Source: Bacillus sp. FJAT-29814
Lineage (GTDB): Bacteria; Bacillota; Bacilli; Bacillales; Cytobacillaceae
Reading direction: 5' to 3'
DNA: 63,326 nt
NCBI RefSeq assembly: GCF_001510715.1
Contig: NZ_LMTJ01000010.1
Location: 27,279-90,604 of the forward strand
In this document: one piece after another, positions 17,950-26,969 of the stretch
How the letters are laid out: each line of letters begins with the position of its first letter
Numbering within the stretch: the first letter of the stretch is position 1
The notes under the pieces: generated by a model
Told to the model about the DNA's origin: nothing
The model's database searches: none
The model's input: only the letters and a program-made list of their open reading frames with translations
Position numbers and translations under genes: made by a program

Positions 17950-18507
17950 ATGAGTGAATTGAACGGATGGTTTGAAAAAGGATTGACGGTCGAAGACTAC
18001 ATTAACGCCATGACCAGAAATAAGGAAGAAATGGTTTTGATTTATGAAAAGTTCTCGTTAACGGAGGAGGACCGCAACAGGCTGGAACCTCTTAAATCAA
18101 AAGGCTTGCGGGCCATTGTCCTCACTGAGGATTGGTGCGGCGATGCGCTGCTGAATAATCCGATTCTAATGCGAATTGCCGAAGCGGCAGGAATACAGAT
18201 TCGGATGGTGCTCCGTGACCAAAATCTTGAACTGATGGATCAATATTTAACGAACGGAACATCACGTGCGATTCCTATTTTTATCTTTATCGACCAAGAA
18301 GGAAACGAAGTGGCCGTATGGGGCCCGCGGGCGCCCGAAGTGCAGGCGCGGGTAGACAAAGGGCGTGCTACCTTGCCTGATAAGGACGCCCCTGATTTTC
18401 AGGAAAAGCAGCTTGCCCTATACAAGAGCTTCAACGAAACGTACCAAACGGATTCCGCAATTTGGCAAGTAGTTGCAAACAGCATTATTTCATCACTTTT
18501 AAAATAA
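17950..18507 (+). CDS. thioredoxin-like family protein (WCGD active-site region)
   Basis: 185 residues. RAIVLTEDWCGDALLNNPILMRI near 54-76 is typical of the thioredoxin_9-type family, in which only the first cysteine of CxxC is kept; it is therefore unlikely to be a classical disulfide reductase. NGTSRAIPIFIFID supplies the cis-Pro loop. ATG follows AAAGGGGTGCTGAAGC. Single gene, closed by a long hairpin. Confidence 0.82.
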   Translation: MSELNGWFEKGLTVEDYINAMTRNKEEMVLIYEKFSLTEEDRNRLEPLKSKGLRAIVLTEDWCGDALLNNPILMRIAEAAGIQIRMVLRDQNLELMDQYLTNGTSRAIPIFIFIDQEGNEVAVWGPRAPEVQARVDKGRATLPDKDAPDFQEKQLALYKSFNETYQTDSAIWQVVANSIISSLLK

Positions 18508-18515
18508 TAAGTAAG

Positions 18516-18556
18516 AGGGGCACTCGGCTGACTAAAACGTCAGTTGGGTGCCCCTT
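18516..18556. terminator. long hairpin terminator between converging genes
   Basis: 17-bp imperfect stem beginning AGGGGCAC and ending GTGCCCCT, 6-nt loop; located 4 bp before the plsY stop, so it may serve both directions. Confidence 0.8.
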
Positions 18557-18559
18557 GTT

Positions 18560-19180
18560 TTACATTTTAATATTTTTCGGTGGAATCCGGTCGTTGATTA
18601 AGTTTTTGTCATTGATTTTAGGCTCAATTCCAAGGATGAAGTTTCTGATATTTGAGCGGTGCAGAAAGATTAATAACAAAAGGAATAATAAAAAGATAAG
18701 TTCAAAATGAAGCTTTTCAATAAAGTAATCATACACCAGCAGGCTCAGACCAACAGAAATGGATCCGAAAAATACATATTTAGTTAAAAAGATTACTAAG
18801 AAGAATGAGACATAGGCGATAACAAGCAACGGGAAGTTGGAAACCAGCAGTGCCCCGGCAGTAGTCGCAATCGCTTTGCCGCCCCTGAATCCGGCAAAAA
18901 TCGGGAAACAATGGCCGATTACGGCAACTAGACCGAAGTATAATGGTTCGGCATCAAGCTGAAATAGCAGCGGCAGTGACGCTGCCAGCGCCCCTTTTGC
19001 AAGGTCAAACAGCAGGACGATGATGGCTGACTTTTTTCCTAACACTCGGAGCGTGTTGGTGGCTCCGGGGTTTTTGCTGCCGTGGTCACGAATATCTACC
19101 CCGAAGAATATCCTGCCCACAATCAAAGCTGTCGGGAAACTTCCAATTAAATAGGAAGCAAGGAGCAGCAACCAAAACAT
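18560..19180 (-). CDS. plsY: acyl-phosphate:glycerol-3-phosphate acyltransferase PlsY
   Basis: 206 residues from ATG at 19180; the in-frame ATG three codons earlier lies directly on the ribosome binding site (AAGGG at 19191-19195), so the later one fits better. Membrane enzyme with about five to seven transmembrane segments that starts phospholipid synthesis. Motifs: GSFPTALIVGR, DIRDHGSKNPGATNTLR and AGFRGGKAIATTAG. Bacilli often carry several PlsY paralogues, so this may not be the essential one. Confidence 0.9.
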   Translation of the reverse strand: MFWLLLLASYLIGSFPTALIVGRIFFGVDIRDHGSKNPGATNTLRVLGKKSAIIVLLFDLAKGALAASLPLLFQLDAEPLYFGLVAVIGHCFPIFAGFRGGKAIATTAGALLVSNFPLLVIAYVSFFLVIFLTKYVFFGSISVGLSLLVYDYFIEKLHFELIFLLFLLLLIFLHRSNIRNFILGIEPKINDKNLINDRIPPKNIKM

Positions 19181-19277
19181 AAAAATCATTCCCTTGAAAA
19201 ATATTTTTCTTTTATTCTACCATATTTAAATGGTATTATTTTGTTGAATTTACACGAATTTGAAAAGAGGCGCCAAT

Positions 19278-20057
19278 ATGGAAAAAGTAGATTTTGGCCA
19301 AGTTTCTAATAGTTATGCCCGGGCAAGGGAAGATATACCCACGTCATTAATGGAAAGCCTGCTTATCAGAAATATAAATTTTGAAGGAAAAAAGGTTGCC
19401 GATATCGGGGCGGGTACAGGTGCATTGACTCGAAAAATCGCCATGCGAAAGGGTGATGTAGTCGGGATTGAACCTTCGCCAGAATTGCTGGAACGAGCGA
19501 AAGCCTTGAATATAACAAAAAACTATACGATCCCATACAGACAAGGAACGGCAGAAAGCACCGGTTTGGAAGATTTCAAGTTTGATATAGTCACGGTCAT
19601 GCGGGCCTGGCACTGGTTTGACCGTGAGCAGGCAATAGATGAGATTAAAAGAATCCTAAAACCGAAGGGGACGCTGCTCGTAATCGAATCGGGATTTTTA
19701 ACCGAGCCAACAGTTGTTCAAAAAACTTTTGACATGCTATCCAAATATGCAGCTGGCGGATTGAAACCGGCAGGGTCCAAGGTAGAGGCCAAGCGGCGGA
19801 TTAATGGATTCCCTGTCGAGTGGTTTGAGGAATGGCAAAGCAGCGGACTTGAACTTCGGGATTTTTATAAGCTTGAGTATGCAGTCAGTTTTACCAAGCA
19901 GGCTTGGGTAGACCGGGTCGAATCGGTGTCGTGGCTTGCAGGACTCGAGGAGCCGGTACGGAAACAAGCGCTTAAGGATTTGTTCCAATACCTGCAGGAT
20001 GATGAGCCGTATGTGATTCCACATGATTGCAATGTATGCATTTTAAGATTATCATAA
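19278..20057 (+). CDS. class I SAM-dependent methyltransferase
   Basis: 259 residues from ATG at 19278, chosen for AAAAGAGGCG at proper distance; the frame is open to a TTG at 19260. Motif I is VADIGAGTGALTRKIA (about 32-47), the acidic strand-2 end is VGIEPS, and motif IV is FDIVTVMRAWHWFD. The W-HWFD sequence resembles UbiE/Tam-like small-molecule methylases. Substrate unknown. Confidence 0.85.
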   Translation: MEKVDFGQVSNSYARAREDIPTSLMESLLIRNINFEGKKVADIGAGTGALTRKIAMRKGDVVGIEPSPELLERAKALNITKNYTIPYRQGTAESTGLEDFKFDIVTVMRAWHWFDREQAIDEIKRILKPKGTLLVIESGFLTEPTVVQKTFDMLSKYAAGGLKPAGSKVEAKRRINGFPVEWFEEWQSSGLELRDFYKLEYAVSFTKQAWVDRVESVSWLAGLEEPVRKQALKDLFQYLQDDEPYVIPHDCNVCILRLS

Positions 20058-20060
20058 AAA

Positions 20061-20099
20061 AATGACGATAAAGGGCTCAAGCCTTTTATCGTCCATTTT
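20061..20099. terminator. bidirectional terminator between methyltransferase and ehuA
   Basis: 14-bp stem GACGATAAAGGGCT / AGCCTTTTATCGTC with A-tract on one side and T-tract on the other. Confidence 0.88.
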
Positions 20100-20135
20100 G
20101 ATTATGAGGCCGCTTAGGCGCTGCTTTTTTATAGA

Positions 20136-20966
20136 TTAAGATTTTAAGAATCTGCTTAAAAACGACTTTAATCGAGGACTCTTGGGATTTTCAAAAATAT
20201 CCTTTGGTTTTCCTTCTTCTTCTATTTGTCCATCGTGAAGGAAAACAACCCGGTCGGCGACATCACGGGCAAAGTCCATTTCATGGGTAACTAATATCAT
20301 CGCCATATCCGTTTGTTTTGCCAAATCCTTGATGACCTGGAGGACCTCGCCAACCAGTTCAGGATCAAGGGCGGAAGTAACCTCATCAAACAGCATGATC
20401 CTTGGCTGCATAACAACCGCTCTGGCAATGGCAACCCGCTGCTTTTGCCCGCCGGAAAGTTGGGAAGGGTAGGCATCCAATTTGTCACCCAAGCCGACTT
20501 TTTGAAGCATATCAACAGCCCTTTGATGGGCTTCTTCCTTTGAAAGTCCTAATACATGAATTGGCGCTTCTGTAACATTACGCAATATTGTCATGTGCGG
20601 AAAGAGGTTAAAGTGCTGAAACACCATTCCGATATGCTGGCGCATCTCTCGTAAATGTTGTTCATTGGCTGGAATTAATCCGCCATTCGCCTCTTTGTGC
20701 CATAAATATTTTCCTTCTACCTTTATAAATCCGGAAGAAGGTTTCTCCAATGTCATTAGCATACGAATTAACGTCGTTTTCCCTGAACCGCTGGGCCCGA
20801 TTAAGGCCACTTTTTCGCCAGGGGAGATGTTCAGATCTACCCCCTTTAGCACATGAACATCGTCATAATTTTTTTTGACATTCTCAAAGGCCGCGATTGG
20901 ATTTTTCTTTTGTTTTATCGGGAACAATCTGGTCCCCTCTAGTTTTCTTTCAGGTATACTCATCAT
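20136..20966 (-). CDS. ehuA: amino-acid/ectoine-type ABC transporter ATP-binding protein
   Basis: 276 residues; cytoplasmic ATPase of the importer. Walker A GPSGSGKTTL near 55-64, signature LSGGQKQR, Walker B IMLFDEVTSALDP and the H-loop LVTHEM are intact. About 25 residues precede the ABC fold. Last gene of the leftward ehuB-ehuC-ehuD-ehuA operon; the assignment to ectoine rests on the binding protein. Confidence 0.87.
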   Translation of the reverse strand: MMSIPERKLEGTRLFPIKQKKNPIAAFENVKKNYDDVHVLKGVDLNISPGEKVALIGPSGSGKTTLIRMLMTLEKPSSGFIKVEGKYLWHKEANGGLIPANEQHLREMRQHIGMVFQHFNLFPHMTILRNVTEAPIHVLGLSKEEAHQRAVDMLQKVGLGDKLDAYPSQLSGGQKQRVAIARAVVMQPRIMLFDEVTSALDPELVGEVLQVIKDLAKQTDMAMILVTHEMDFARDVADRVVFLHDGQIEEEGKPKDIFENPKSPRLKSFLSRFLKS

Positions 20967-20998
20967 CTCTTCCTTTCTTTGTGATAAATACAGCGGAG

Positions 20999-21709
20999 TT
21001 ACGCCCCGGATTTTAAGTGAAATTGATTGGTTAAACGGCGGTTTTTCTTACTGGTAAATGCCTGGTTGGATTTTTGCTCAAGTTTATTGATCAATAGTGC
21101 TGAGGGATAACTCAGCAATAAGAATAAAAGGCCAACAATAGTAATTGGTTCTAGATATTTAAAGTGAGTCGAACCGAGTAACTGTGCCTTTTGTAAAAAT
21201 TCCCCGACACCAATTGCCATCAGAATAGGAGTTTCTTTAAATAATACAATCAAGTAATTCCCCAGCATGGGGATAACAGGAGGAATGGCCTGCGGTAAGA
21301 TAATGCGGAACCACGTTTGTGTTTTGCTGAAGTTCATCGCTTTCGCAGCTTCCCATTGGCCTTTTGGTATGGCTTCGATTCCTGAACGATAGACTTCAGA
21401 TACGTAGGTACTATAGTGAATTCCAAGTGTAACAATCCCTGCTGCATATTTATTGATGGAGATGCCAATGGCAGGAAGGGCAAAGTAAACAAAAAATAAC
21501 TGAACCAATGGGGGAGTGCTTCTTACAAATTCAATAAATGCGTAAACGAGCAGCGATAATGGTTTAAAACTTGATCTTCTTGCAAAAGTAAGCAAAAGTC
21601 CAAGAATTAAAGCAACGATAAAAGAGCCAAATGTAATTGCAATGACCAGCCATATGGCACTCAGTATTTTAGGGAACACTTCAATGGCAAAATTCCAATC
21701 CCAACTCAT
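20999..21709 (-). CDS. ehuD: ectoine-type ABC transporter permease EhuD
   Basis: 236 residues with about five transmembrane segments, polar amino acid permease type. The ATPase-contact loop reads EAAKAMNFSKTQTWFRIILPQA. Its ATG overlaps the stop of ehuC by 4 bp (ATGA), so both permeases are made together. The C-terminal tail is basic. Confidence 0.87.
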   Translation of the reverse strand: MSWDWNFAIEVFPKILSAIWLVIAITFGSFIVALILGLLLTFARRSSFKPLSLLVYAFIEFVRSTPPLVQLFFVYFALPAIGISINKYAAGIVTLGIHYSTYVSEVYRSGIEAIPKGQWEAAKAMNFSKTQTWFRIILPQAIPPVIPMLGNYLIVLFKETPILMAIGVGEFLQKAQLLGSTHFKYLEPITIVGLLFLLLSYPSALLINKLEQKSNQAFTSKKNRRLTNQFHLKSGA

Positions 21710-22362
21710 GCGGTCGCCACTCCCTTCGCAGAACGTTTTTCCAGTTTTCTGGATAGGATAATCAGAGGCAGTGCCACAAGGAAATAAGCGAATAATAAGG
21801 TAACAAAAACAGGCATCGTATAGCTAATGTTAGAATTTTGAATGATTAATCCCTTGTAGGTCATGTCGGTCAGTGTAATTAAGGAAACAAGCGAGGTTCC
21901 TTTTAACAATTCAATCGAAATATTGCCGAATCCCGGGAGCATCATCCGAAAAGCCTGCGGAAGAATAACCAGTTTCATCCGCTGAAAGTTGGTCATATTT
22001 AGCGCAATCGAGGCTTCCGTCTGTCCCTTTGGAACCGCGATAATCGCCCCGCGGACAATTTCAGACCCGTAGGCGCCATAATTCATGCCCAATGCAACGA
22101 CGCTGGCTAGAAAAGCGGAAAATTGGATGCCGAAGGCTGGCAGGGCAAAGAAAATCCAAAATAATTGCACCAGTAATGATGTCCCTCTGAAAAGCTCTAC
22201 ATAAACCGCTGTAACCCTGCGGATAACAGCGAATCTCGAAACACGCCCCAGGCCTGCGATAAACGCAACGGCAAACGCCAGAACAGCGGATGCAAGCAAT
22301 ATTTCAATGGTCACGAGTGCACCTGGCAGTATTTTTAAAAAGATATCGATATATTTACTAAT
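21706..22362 (-). CDS. ehuC: ectoine-type ABC transporter permease EhuC, apparent ATT start
   Basis: Polar amino acid permease with the loop EASIALNMTNFQRMKLVILPQA. The first ordinary start (GTG at 22314) has no ribosome binding site and lies within the first hydrophobic segment. The frame stays open upstream and reads ISKYIDIFLKILPGALV, a normal permease beginning. The best site GGAG (22372-22375) lies 9 nt before an ATT codon at 22362; an ATG close by is out of frame and stops after three codons. Either ATT is used, giving 218 residues, or a small frameshift has occurred. Partner of EhuD. Confidence 0.75.
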   Translation of the reverse strand: MSKYIDIFLKILPGALVTIEILLASAVLAFAVAFIAGLGRVSRFAVIRRVTAVYVELFRGTSLLVQLFWIFFALPAFGIQFSAFLASVVALGMNYGAYGSEIVRGAIIAVPKGQTEASIALNMTNFQRMKLVILPQAFRMMLPGFGNISIELLKGTSLVSLITLTDMTYKGLIIQNSNISYTMPVFVTLLFAYFLVALPLIILSRKLEKRSAKGVATA

Positions 22363-22404
22363 ATTTCATCACTCCGTTATGGTAGTTTTTAAGTTTTGCA
22401 GATA

Positions 22405-22428
22405 GAGGGCGCCAAGTGGAGCGCCCTC
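22405..22428 (-). other. intercistronic hairpin between ehuB and ehuC
   Basis: 8-bp stem GAGGGCGC / GCGCCCTC with an 8-nt loop and no T-run. Such hairpins often protect the binding-protein message and lower downstream expression (inference). Confidence 0.7.
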
Positions 22429-22451
22429 CTAACGGTTGGATAAGGCTTTGG

Positions 22452-23321
22452 TTATTTGCAAAGTTCTGCTGCTGTTGTGTCTCCAGGCAGTTCTGTCTCC
22501 GTAAATCCAAACTCGCCTAGGATTTCCAAGAGCTCCCCGGATTCCTTCATTTTCGTAAGTTCCTCGTTATAGGCTTTTAATATTTCATCATCGCCAGGTT
22601 TGAAGGCGGCTGCACCGTAGCCGCGGACGCTTTTCCCGTCGACAACAGGTTGAGTGAAATCTTCCACGACCTCAATATTTTTTGCATTGGCTGTTTCAAG
22701 TGCGGCGTTTAGTGTCGGTCCTGTCATCGTGATGGCATCTACACGATTGGACTCCAATGAGGTAATATTTGATGGGATGTCGGTGACGAATTCCATCTGG
22801 CTTTCCTTTACTCCGGCTGCTTTAAGGTAATCAATTTCAATTGCACCATTCATGACCGCAACCTTAATGTCGGGATTAGCCGCAATGTCTTCATAACTGT
22901 GGATATTTTTAGGATTCCCTTTTCTAACCGCAAGTGCTTCTCCTATAGAATAATCAGGTTCGGCGAATGCAACCTGTTCACAGCGTGTGGGTGTTATGTA
23001 CATGCCTGCCGTAATAACATCAAATTTCCCAGCTTTTAGCCCAGGGATTAGTGAACTGAATTTCGTTAATTTCCCTTCCATTTCTTCAATACCCATCTTC
23101 TTGAAGATGGCGCGGGCGACCTCTACAGCTTCCCCAGTCAATTTCCCGTTTTCATCTTCGTAGGCATATGGTTTTTCACCGGCGAAACCCACCACGATTT
23201 TGCCATCCTTTTTGGCTTTTTCAAGGGAAGAAATTTTTTCATTACCCGAAGTGGTTACCGAGCAGGCAGCCAATAATAACATCAACAAGCTAAGCAAAAA
23301 GATCGTTTTTAATTTTCTCAT
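22452..23321 (-). CDS. ehuB: ectoine/hydroxyectoine ABC transporter substrate-binding lipoprotein EhuB
   Basis: 289 residues from the third of three consecutive ATG codons (23321), the one 6 nt from AAGGAGG. Lipobox LLLAAC places the lipidated cysteine at about residue 20. The mature part follows EhuB closely in my memory: GEKPYAYEDENGKLTGEAVEV, VITAGMYITPTRCEQVAFAEP and FTQPVVDGKSVRGYGA. It binds the compatible solutes ectoine and hydroxyectoine outside the membrane. No ectoine synthesis or degradation gene lies nearby, so uptake for osmoprotection is the simpler reading. Confidence 0.87.
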   Translation of the reverse strand: MRKLKTIFLLSLLMLLLAACSVTTSGNEKISSLEKAKKDGKIVVGFAGEKPYAYEDENGKLTGEAVEVARAIFKKMGIEEMEGKLTKFSSLIPGLKAGKFDVITAGMYITPTRCEQVAFAEPDYSIGEALAVRKGNPKNIHSYEDIAANPDIKVAVMNGAIEIDYLKAAGVKESQMEFVTDIPSNITSLESNRVDAITMTGPTLNAALETANAKNIEVVEDFTQPVVDGKSVRGYGAAAFKPGDDEILKAYNEELTKMKESGELLEILGEFGFTETELPGDTTAAELCK

Positions 23322-23402
23322 CATCATCCTCCTTGAATTTTTAATTAATAGCCTTTTAAATAAAGATATGGAAGAGAACTGGATAGAAAGGGGTTGGTTC
23401 CC

Positions 23403-23431
23403 ATTTTACGGGGTAATTATTTATCAGACAA
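23403..23431 (-). promoter_or_regulatory. promoter of the ehu operon
   Basis: On the minus strand TTGTCT (23426-23431), 17-bp spacer, TAAAAT (23403-23408); predicted start near 23396, leaving a leader of about 75 nt before ehuB. Confidence 0.65.
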
Positions 23432-23483
23432 ATTTGATATTTTGGAATTATTTCGGCTGAGAAGGTCTCCCAATGGACCTCGG

Positions 23484-23615
23484 TTAATGAGCCTTGGCAT
23501 CCTTAGAAATCCACTCATATGCTCCTAATTGCTCCAGATTCCTCAGAGAAGGCCGATAAATGTCGTCTCGGATAACGGCAGCAAAACCATATCTGCCGGA
23601 GGTTTTCCCATCCAT
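23484..23615 (-). CDS. 43-residue small protein, unrecognised
   Basis: ATG at 23615 preceded by a full AAGGAGG (23626-23632) 10 nt away, and a TATAAT (23683-23688, minus strand) further up. The product begins MDGKTSGRYGFAAVIRDD and ends WISKDAKAH; it is soluble and charged, with no membrane segment. It lies between the divergent dagK and ehu transcription units. I do not recognise it. Confidence 0.5.
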   Translation of the reverse strand: MDGKTSGRYGFAAVIRDDIYRPSLRNLEQLGAYEWISKDAKAH

Positions 23616-23730
23616 AAGACGCCGGCCTCCTTAATCGCGTTTTTTTCATCCCATATTTTTTGCAAAATAATAAAACAGAGGTATTATAGTAGATGGACGT
23701 TTAGATAAGAAGATAGTCCATTTAGTTTAA

Positions 23731-23759
23731 TTGTAAGCTGTTATGATAATTGGTAGAAT
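23731..23759 (+). promoter_or_regulatory. promoter of dagK
   Basis: TTGTAA (23731-23736), 17-bp spacer, TAGAAT (23754-23759); predicted start near 23766, 44 nt before the ATG. Confidence 0.7.
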
Positions 23760-23809
23760 ATAGAAGTGGTATCGTATAAATTGATGATTTTGATAATAGG
23801 ATGATGTGA

Positions 23810-24751
23810 ATGAAAAGAGCAAGACTGATTTATAATCCTACCTCGGGCCGGGAGTTGATTCGACGCCATCTGCCGGATATCTTAGAAAGATTAGAGTTGG
23901 CTGGATATGAAGCATCCTGTCATGCCACGACAGGTGCCGGAGATGCCACCAATGCAGCAAGGATAGCAGTAGAGCGCCAATATGATGTCGTCATTGCCGC
24001 AGGGGGGGACGGAACCATCAATGAAGTGGTCAATGGCCTTGCCGAGCAGGAGTTTCGTCCGAAGTTGGGGATCATTCCTGCGGGCACAACCAATGACTTT
24101 GCCCGCGCCTTGCATATACCAAGAGATATTGGGGCAGCTGTTGACATCATTACAAAAGGTGAACTCATTCCTGTTGATATTGGGCGCATCAATGATAAAT
24201 ATTTTATTAATATTGCTGGCGGCGGTAGAATAACCGAATTGACTTATGAGGTTCCAAGCAAGTTGAAGACGATGCTCGGGCAGTTGGCGTATTATTTAAA
24301 GGGTGTGGAAATGCTTCCTTCCTTTAAGGCCTCCGAGCTCAGGATTGAGTATGACGGGAAGCTGTTTGAAGGCGAGGCGATGATGTTCCTTGTCGGACTG
24401 ACCAATTCTATTGGCGGTTTCGAAAAATTGGCACCGGATTCTTCGATAAACGATGGACTTTTTTCTTTGTTAATTTTGAAAAAAGTAAATCTTGCTGAAT
24501 TTATCCGGGTTGCAACTCTCGCTGTTCGCGGGGAGCATATCAATGACCCTAACGTGATCTACACAAAGGCAAATCGAATCAAAGTTCATTCAGAGGAAAA
24601 AGTTCAATTGAATTTGGACGGGGAATTCGGCGGCCTGTTGCCAGCCGAGTTTGCCAACCTTTATCGTCATTTGGAAGTATTTGTGCGGCTTGATGATATC
24701 CGGGAAAACGACCGGCCGACTGACTGGGTGTCAGGAAAAAGATACAGCTAA
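23810..24751 (+). CDS. dagK: soluble diacylglycerol kinase (DgkB/DagK type)
   Basis: 313 residues. Phosphorylates diacylglycerol left from lipoteichoic acid synthesis, returning it to phosphatidate. The DAGK catalytic motif GGDGTINEVVNGLAEQ is at about 65-80, with IPAGTTNDFARAL following. ATG follows AGGATGATGTGA. In B. subtilis the homologue (yerQ) lies between gatCAB and yefA/rlmCD; the same relative order is kept here but with large insertions. Confidence 0.94.
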   Translation: MKRARLIYNPTSGRELIRRHLPDILERLELAGYEASCHATTGAGDATNAARIAVERQYDVVIAAGGDGTINEVVNGLAEQEFRPKLGIIPAGTTNDFARALHIPRDIGAAVDIITKGELIPVDIGRINDKYFINIAGGGRITELTYEVPSKLKTMLGQLAYYLKGVEMLPSFKASELRIEYDGKLFEGEAMMFLVGLTNSIGGFEKLAPDSSINDGLFSLLILKKVNLAEFIRVATLAVRGEHINDPNVIYTKANRIKVHSEEKVQLNLDGEFGGLLPAEFANLYRHLEVFVRLDDIRENDRPTDWVSGKRYS

Positions 24752-24752
24752 G

Positions 24753-24788
24753 AAAGGGTTCGCTCCTGCTAAAGGGGCGGGCCTTTTT
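24753..24788 (+). terminator. terminator of dagK
   Basis: About 15-bp stem with several G-T pairs (AAAGGGTTCGCTCCT with GGGGCGGGCCTTTT), followed by T. Confidence 0.8.
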
Positions 24789-24812
24789 GTGATTTTTAAA
24801 AAGTGGAAAATG

Positions 24813-24841
24813 TTCCAGCGGGTTAAAAAACTGTGTATAAT
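24813..24841 (+). promoter_or_regulatory. promoter of pncA
   Basis: TATAAT at 24836-24841 with a weak TTCCAG 17 bp upstream. It overlaps the most upstream in-frame ATG (24833), which excludes that ATG as the start. Confidence 0.6.
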
Positions 24842-24886
24842 GAATTAAAGACAGCAGTAAAGACACTTAAAAAGGAGCGATGGGGT

Positions 24887-25438
24887 ATGGATAAAAAAGC
24901 ACTAATCAATATTGATTACACGCATGATTTCGTGCATGATGCTGGGGCGTTAACTTGCGGAAAGCCGGGCCAGGAAATTGAAGGAAAAATAACCTCGTTA
25001 ACAAAGGAATTTATTGATAACGGCCATTATGTCGTGTTTGCCATCGATGTCCATGATAAAGGGGACGAATACCATCCGGAAACGAAGCTGTTCCCGCCGC
25101 ACAACCTCCGCGGTACAGCTGGCCGGGATTTATACGGTTCGCTTCAAGAGATATACGAAACCAATAAACTTAAAGAAAATGTCCACTATATGGATAAAAC
25201 AAGATACTCAGCGTTTGCAGGTACTGACCTTGATATCAAGCTACGCGAGCGCGGAATCACCGAGGTTCACCTAGTCGGCGTTTGTACCGATATTTGCGTC
25301 CTCCACACCGCAGTAGATGCCTATAATAAAGGCTTCAAGATTGTTGTTTACAAAGATGGTGTTGCCTCTTTTAATCCCGCCGGACACGAATGGGCACTTG
25401 GACACTTTGGACAATCTCTTGGGGCTACAGTGGTTTAA
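24887..25438 (+). CDS. pncA: nicotinamidase (PncA, YueJ-like)
   Basis: 183 residues from ATG at 24887, behind AAAGGAGCG. Cysteine hydrolase converting nicotinamide to nicotinate. The triad fits D10 (INIDYTHDF), K104 (MDKTRYSAF) and C137 (GVCTDICVLHTA). Length and sequence match B. subtilis YueJ. The next gene, pncB, takes the product onward, so the two form an NAD salvage unit. Confidence 0.93.
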   Translation: MDKKALINIDYTHDFVHDAGALTCGKPGQEIEGKITSLTKEFIDNGHYVVFAIDVHDKGDEYHPETKLFPPHNLRGTAGRDLYGSLQEIYETNKLKENVHYMDKTRYSAFAGTDLDIKLRERGITEVHLVGVCTDICVLHTAVDAYNKGFKIVVYKDGVASFNPAGHEWALGHFGQSLGATVV

Positions 25439-25505
25439 AAGTTTTTTTAATGGTATTATTGGTAATAATGTTTGAAAGCTGTAATAGTCCCTTTGGAGGT
25501 AGATT

Positions 25506-26969
25506 ATGAAACACATTTACCATGATGATAGCTTGACTCTGCATACGGATCTTTACCAGATTAATATGGCAGAGACGTATTGGAGGGATGGTATCCATAA
25601 TAAACGTGCGGTCTTTGACTTGTTTTTCCGCAAGCTTCCGTTTGGAAATGGCTATGCCGTTTTTGCCGGTTTGGAAAAAGTCATCCAATATATTCAGGGC
25701 TTCCGCTTTTCTGAGGATGATCTCGAGTATTTGAAAAATGAAGTTGGCTACCAGGACGATTTTTTAGACTATCTTAAAAACATGCGTTTCACCGGAGCCA
25801 TTCGGTCGGTGAGAGAAGGAGAGCTTGTCTTTGCCGGTGAGCCGATGCTGAGGGTGGATGCTCCCCTGGCAGAAGCACAGTTGATTGAGACAGCTTTGCT
25901 CAACATTGTGAACTATCAAACATTAATTGCAACCAAGGCATCCCGTATCAAGCAGATCGTTGGCAATGAAGTGGCGATGGAATTCGGAACAAGACGGGCG
26001 CAGGAAATGGACGCAGCCATTTGGGGAACGCGCGCGGCTTATCTTGCCGGATTTGAAGCCACAAGTAATGTTCGGGCAGGTAAATTGTTCGGCATTCCGG
26101 TTTCAGGAACACATGCTCATGCCATGGTTCAAGCCTATAAAGATGAGTACACGGCTTTTCATAAGTATGCCGAGACCCATAAAGATTGCGTGTTCCTTGT
26201 TGATACGTATGACACGCTCCGCCTTGGTGTGCCAAATGCCATCAAAGTGGCTAAGGAGCTTGGCGATAAAATTAATTTTATCGGGATTCGTCTCGATAGC
26301 GGCGACCTTGCCTATCTATCCAAGGAAGCACGGAAAATGCTCGACGAAGCCGGCTTTAAAGATGCAAAAATCTTTGCCTCCAGCGATTTGGATGAATATA
26401 CGATTATTAACTTAAAGGCCCAAGGTGCAAAAATCGATAGCTGGGGAATCGGCACGAAGCTGATTACCGCCTACGACCAGGCCGCTCTTGGAGCTGTTTA
26501 TAAAATAGTGGCGATTGAAAACGAAGCCGGACAAATGGAGGATACGATCAAAATTTCCTCGAATCCGGAAAAAGTGACAACTCCAGGTGCCAAGAAAATG
26601 TACCGGATTATTAATAATAAGAACCACCATGCCGAAGGGGATTACATCGCGATGGAGAATGAAAAGATTCCAGAGAAAAAATTGCGCATGTTCCATCCGA
26701 CCCACACATATCTAAACAAGGTGGTCACGAACTTTACGGCAAAGGAGCTTCATGAAGATATTTTTGTGAACGGCGAGCTTGTCTATGAAATTCCTTGCCT
26801 GGAAGAATCCCGCGAATACTTAAAGCAGAATCTTGACGCGCTTTGGGACGAGTACAAGCGGATCATGAATCCAGAGCACTACCCTGTGGACCTGAGCCAA
26901 AAGTGCTGGGATAACAAGATGAAGAATATTGAGGAAGTCAAAGAGAAAGTCGAAGCAATGAAAGAATAA
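25506..26969 (+). CDS. pncB: nicotinate phosphoribosyltransferase
   Basis: 487 residues, as in B. subtilis YueK. Makes nicotinate mononucleotide from nicotinate and PRPP. Typical stretches: LYQINMAETYWRDG near the start, MEFGTRRAQEMDAA (about 158-171), SGTHAHAMVQAY and FIGIRLDSGDLAYLSKEAR. ATG follows TTTGGAGGTAGATT. 67 bp separate it from pncA with no terminator. Confidence 0.95.
   Translation: MKHIYHDDSLTLHTDLYQINMAETYWRDGIHNKRAVFDLFFRKLPFGNGYAVFAGLEKVIQYIQGFRFSEDDLEYLKNEVGYQDDFLDYLKNMRFTGAIRSVREGELVFAGEPMLRVDAPLAEAQLIETALLNIVNYQTLIATKASRIKQIVGNEVAMEFGTRRAQEMDAAIWGTRAAYLAGFEATSNVRAGKLFGIPVSGTHAHAMVQAYKDEYTAFHKYAETHKDCVFLVDTYDTLRLGVPNAIKVAKELGDKINFIGIRLDSGDLAYLSKEARKMLDEAGFKDAKIFASSDLDEYTIINLKAQGAKIDSWGIGTKLITAYDQAALGAVYKIVAIENEAGQMEDTIKISSNPEKVTTPGAKKMYRIINNKNHHAEGDYIAMENEKIPEKKLRMFHPTHTYLNKVVTNFTAKELHEDIFVNGELVYEIPCLEESREYLKQNLDALWDEYKRIMNPEHYPVDLSQKCWDNKMKNIEEVKEKVEAMKE

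Noticed and set aside
18675..19235. FapR operator before plsY
   Set aside because: The only dyad seen (ACCAT / ATGGT near 19218-19233) does not match the FapR consensus.
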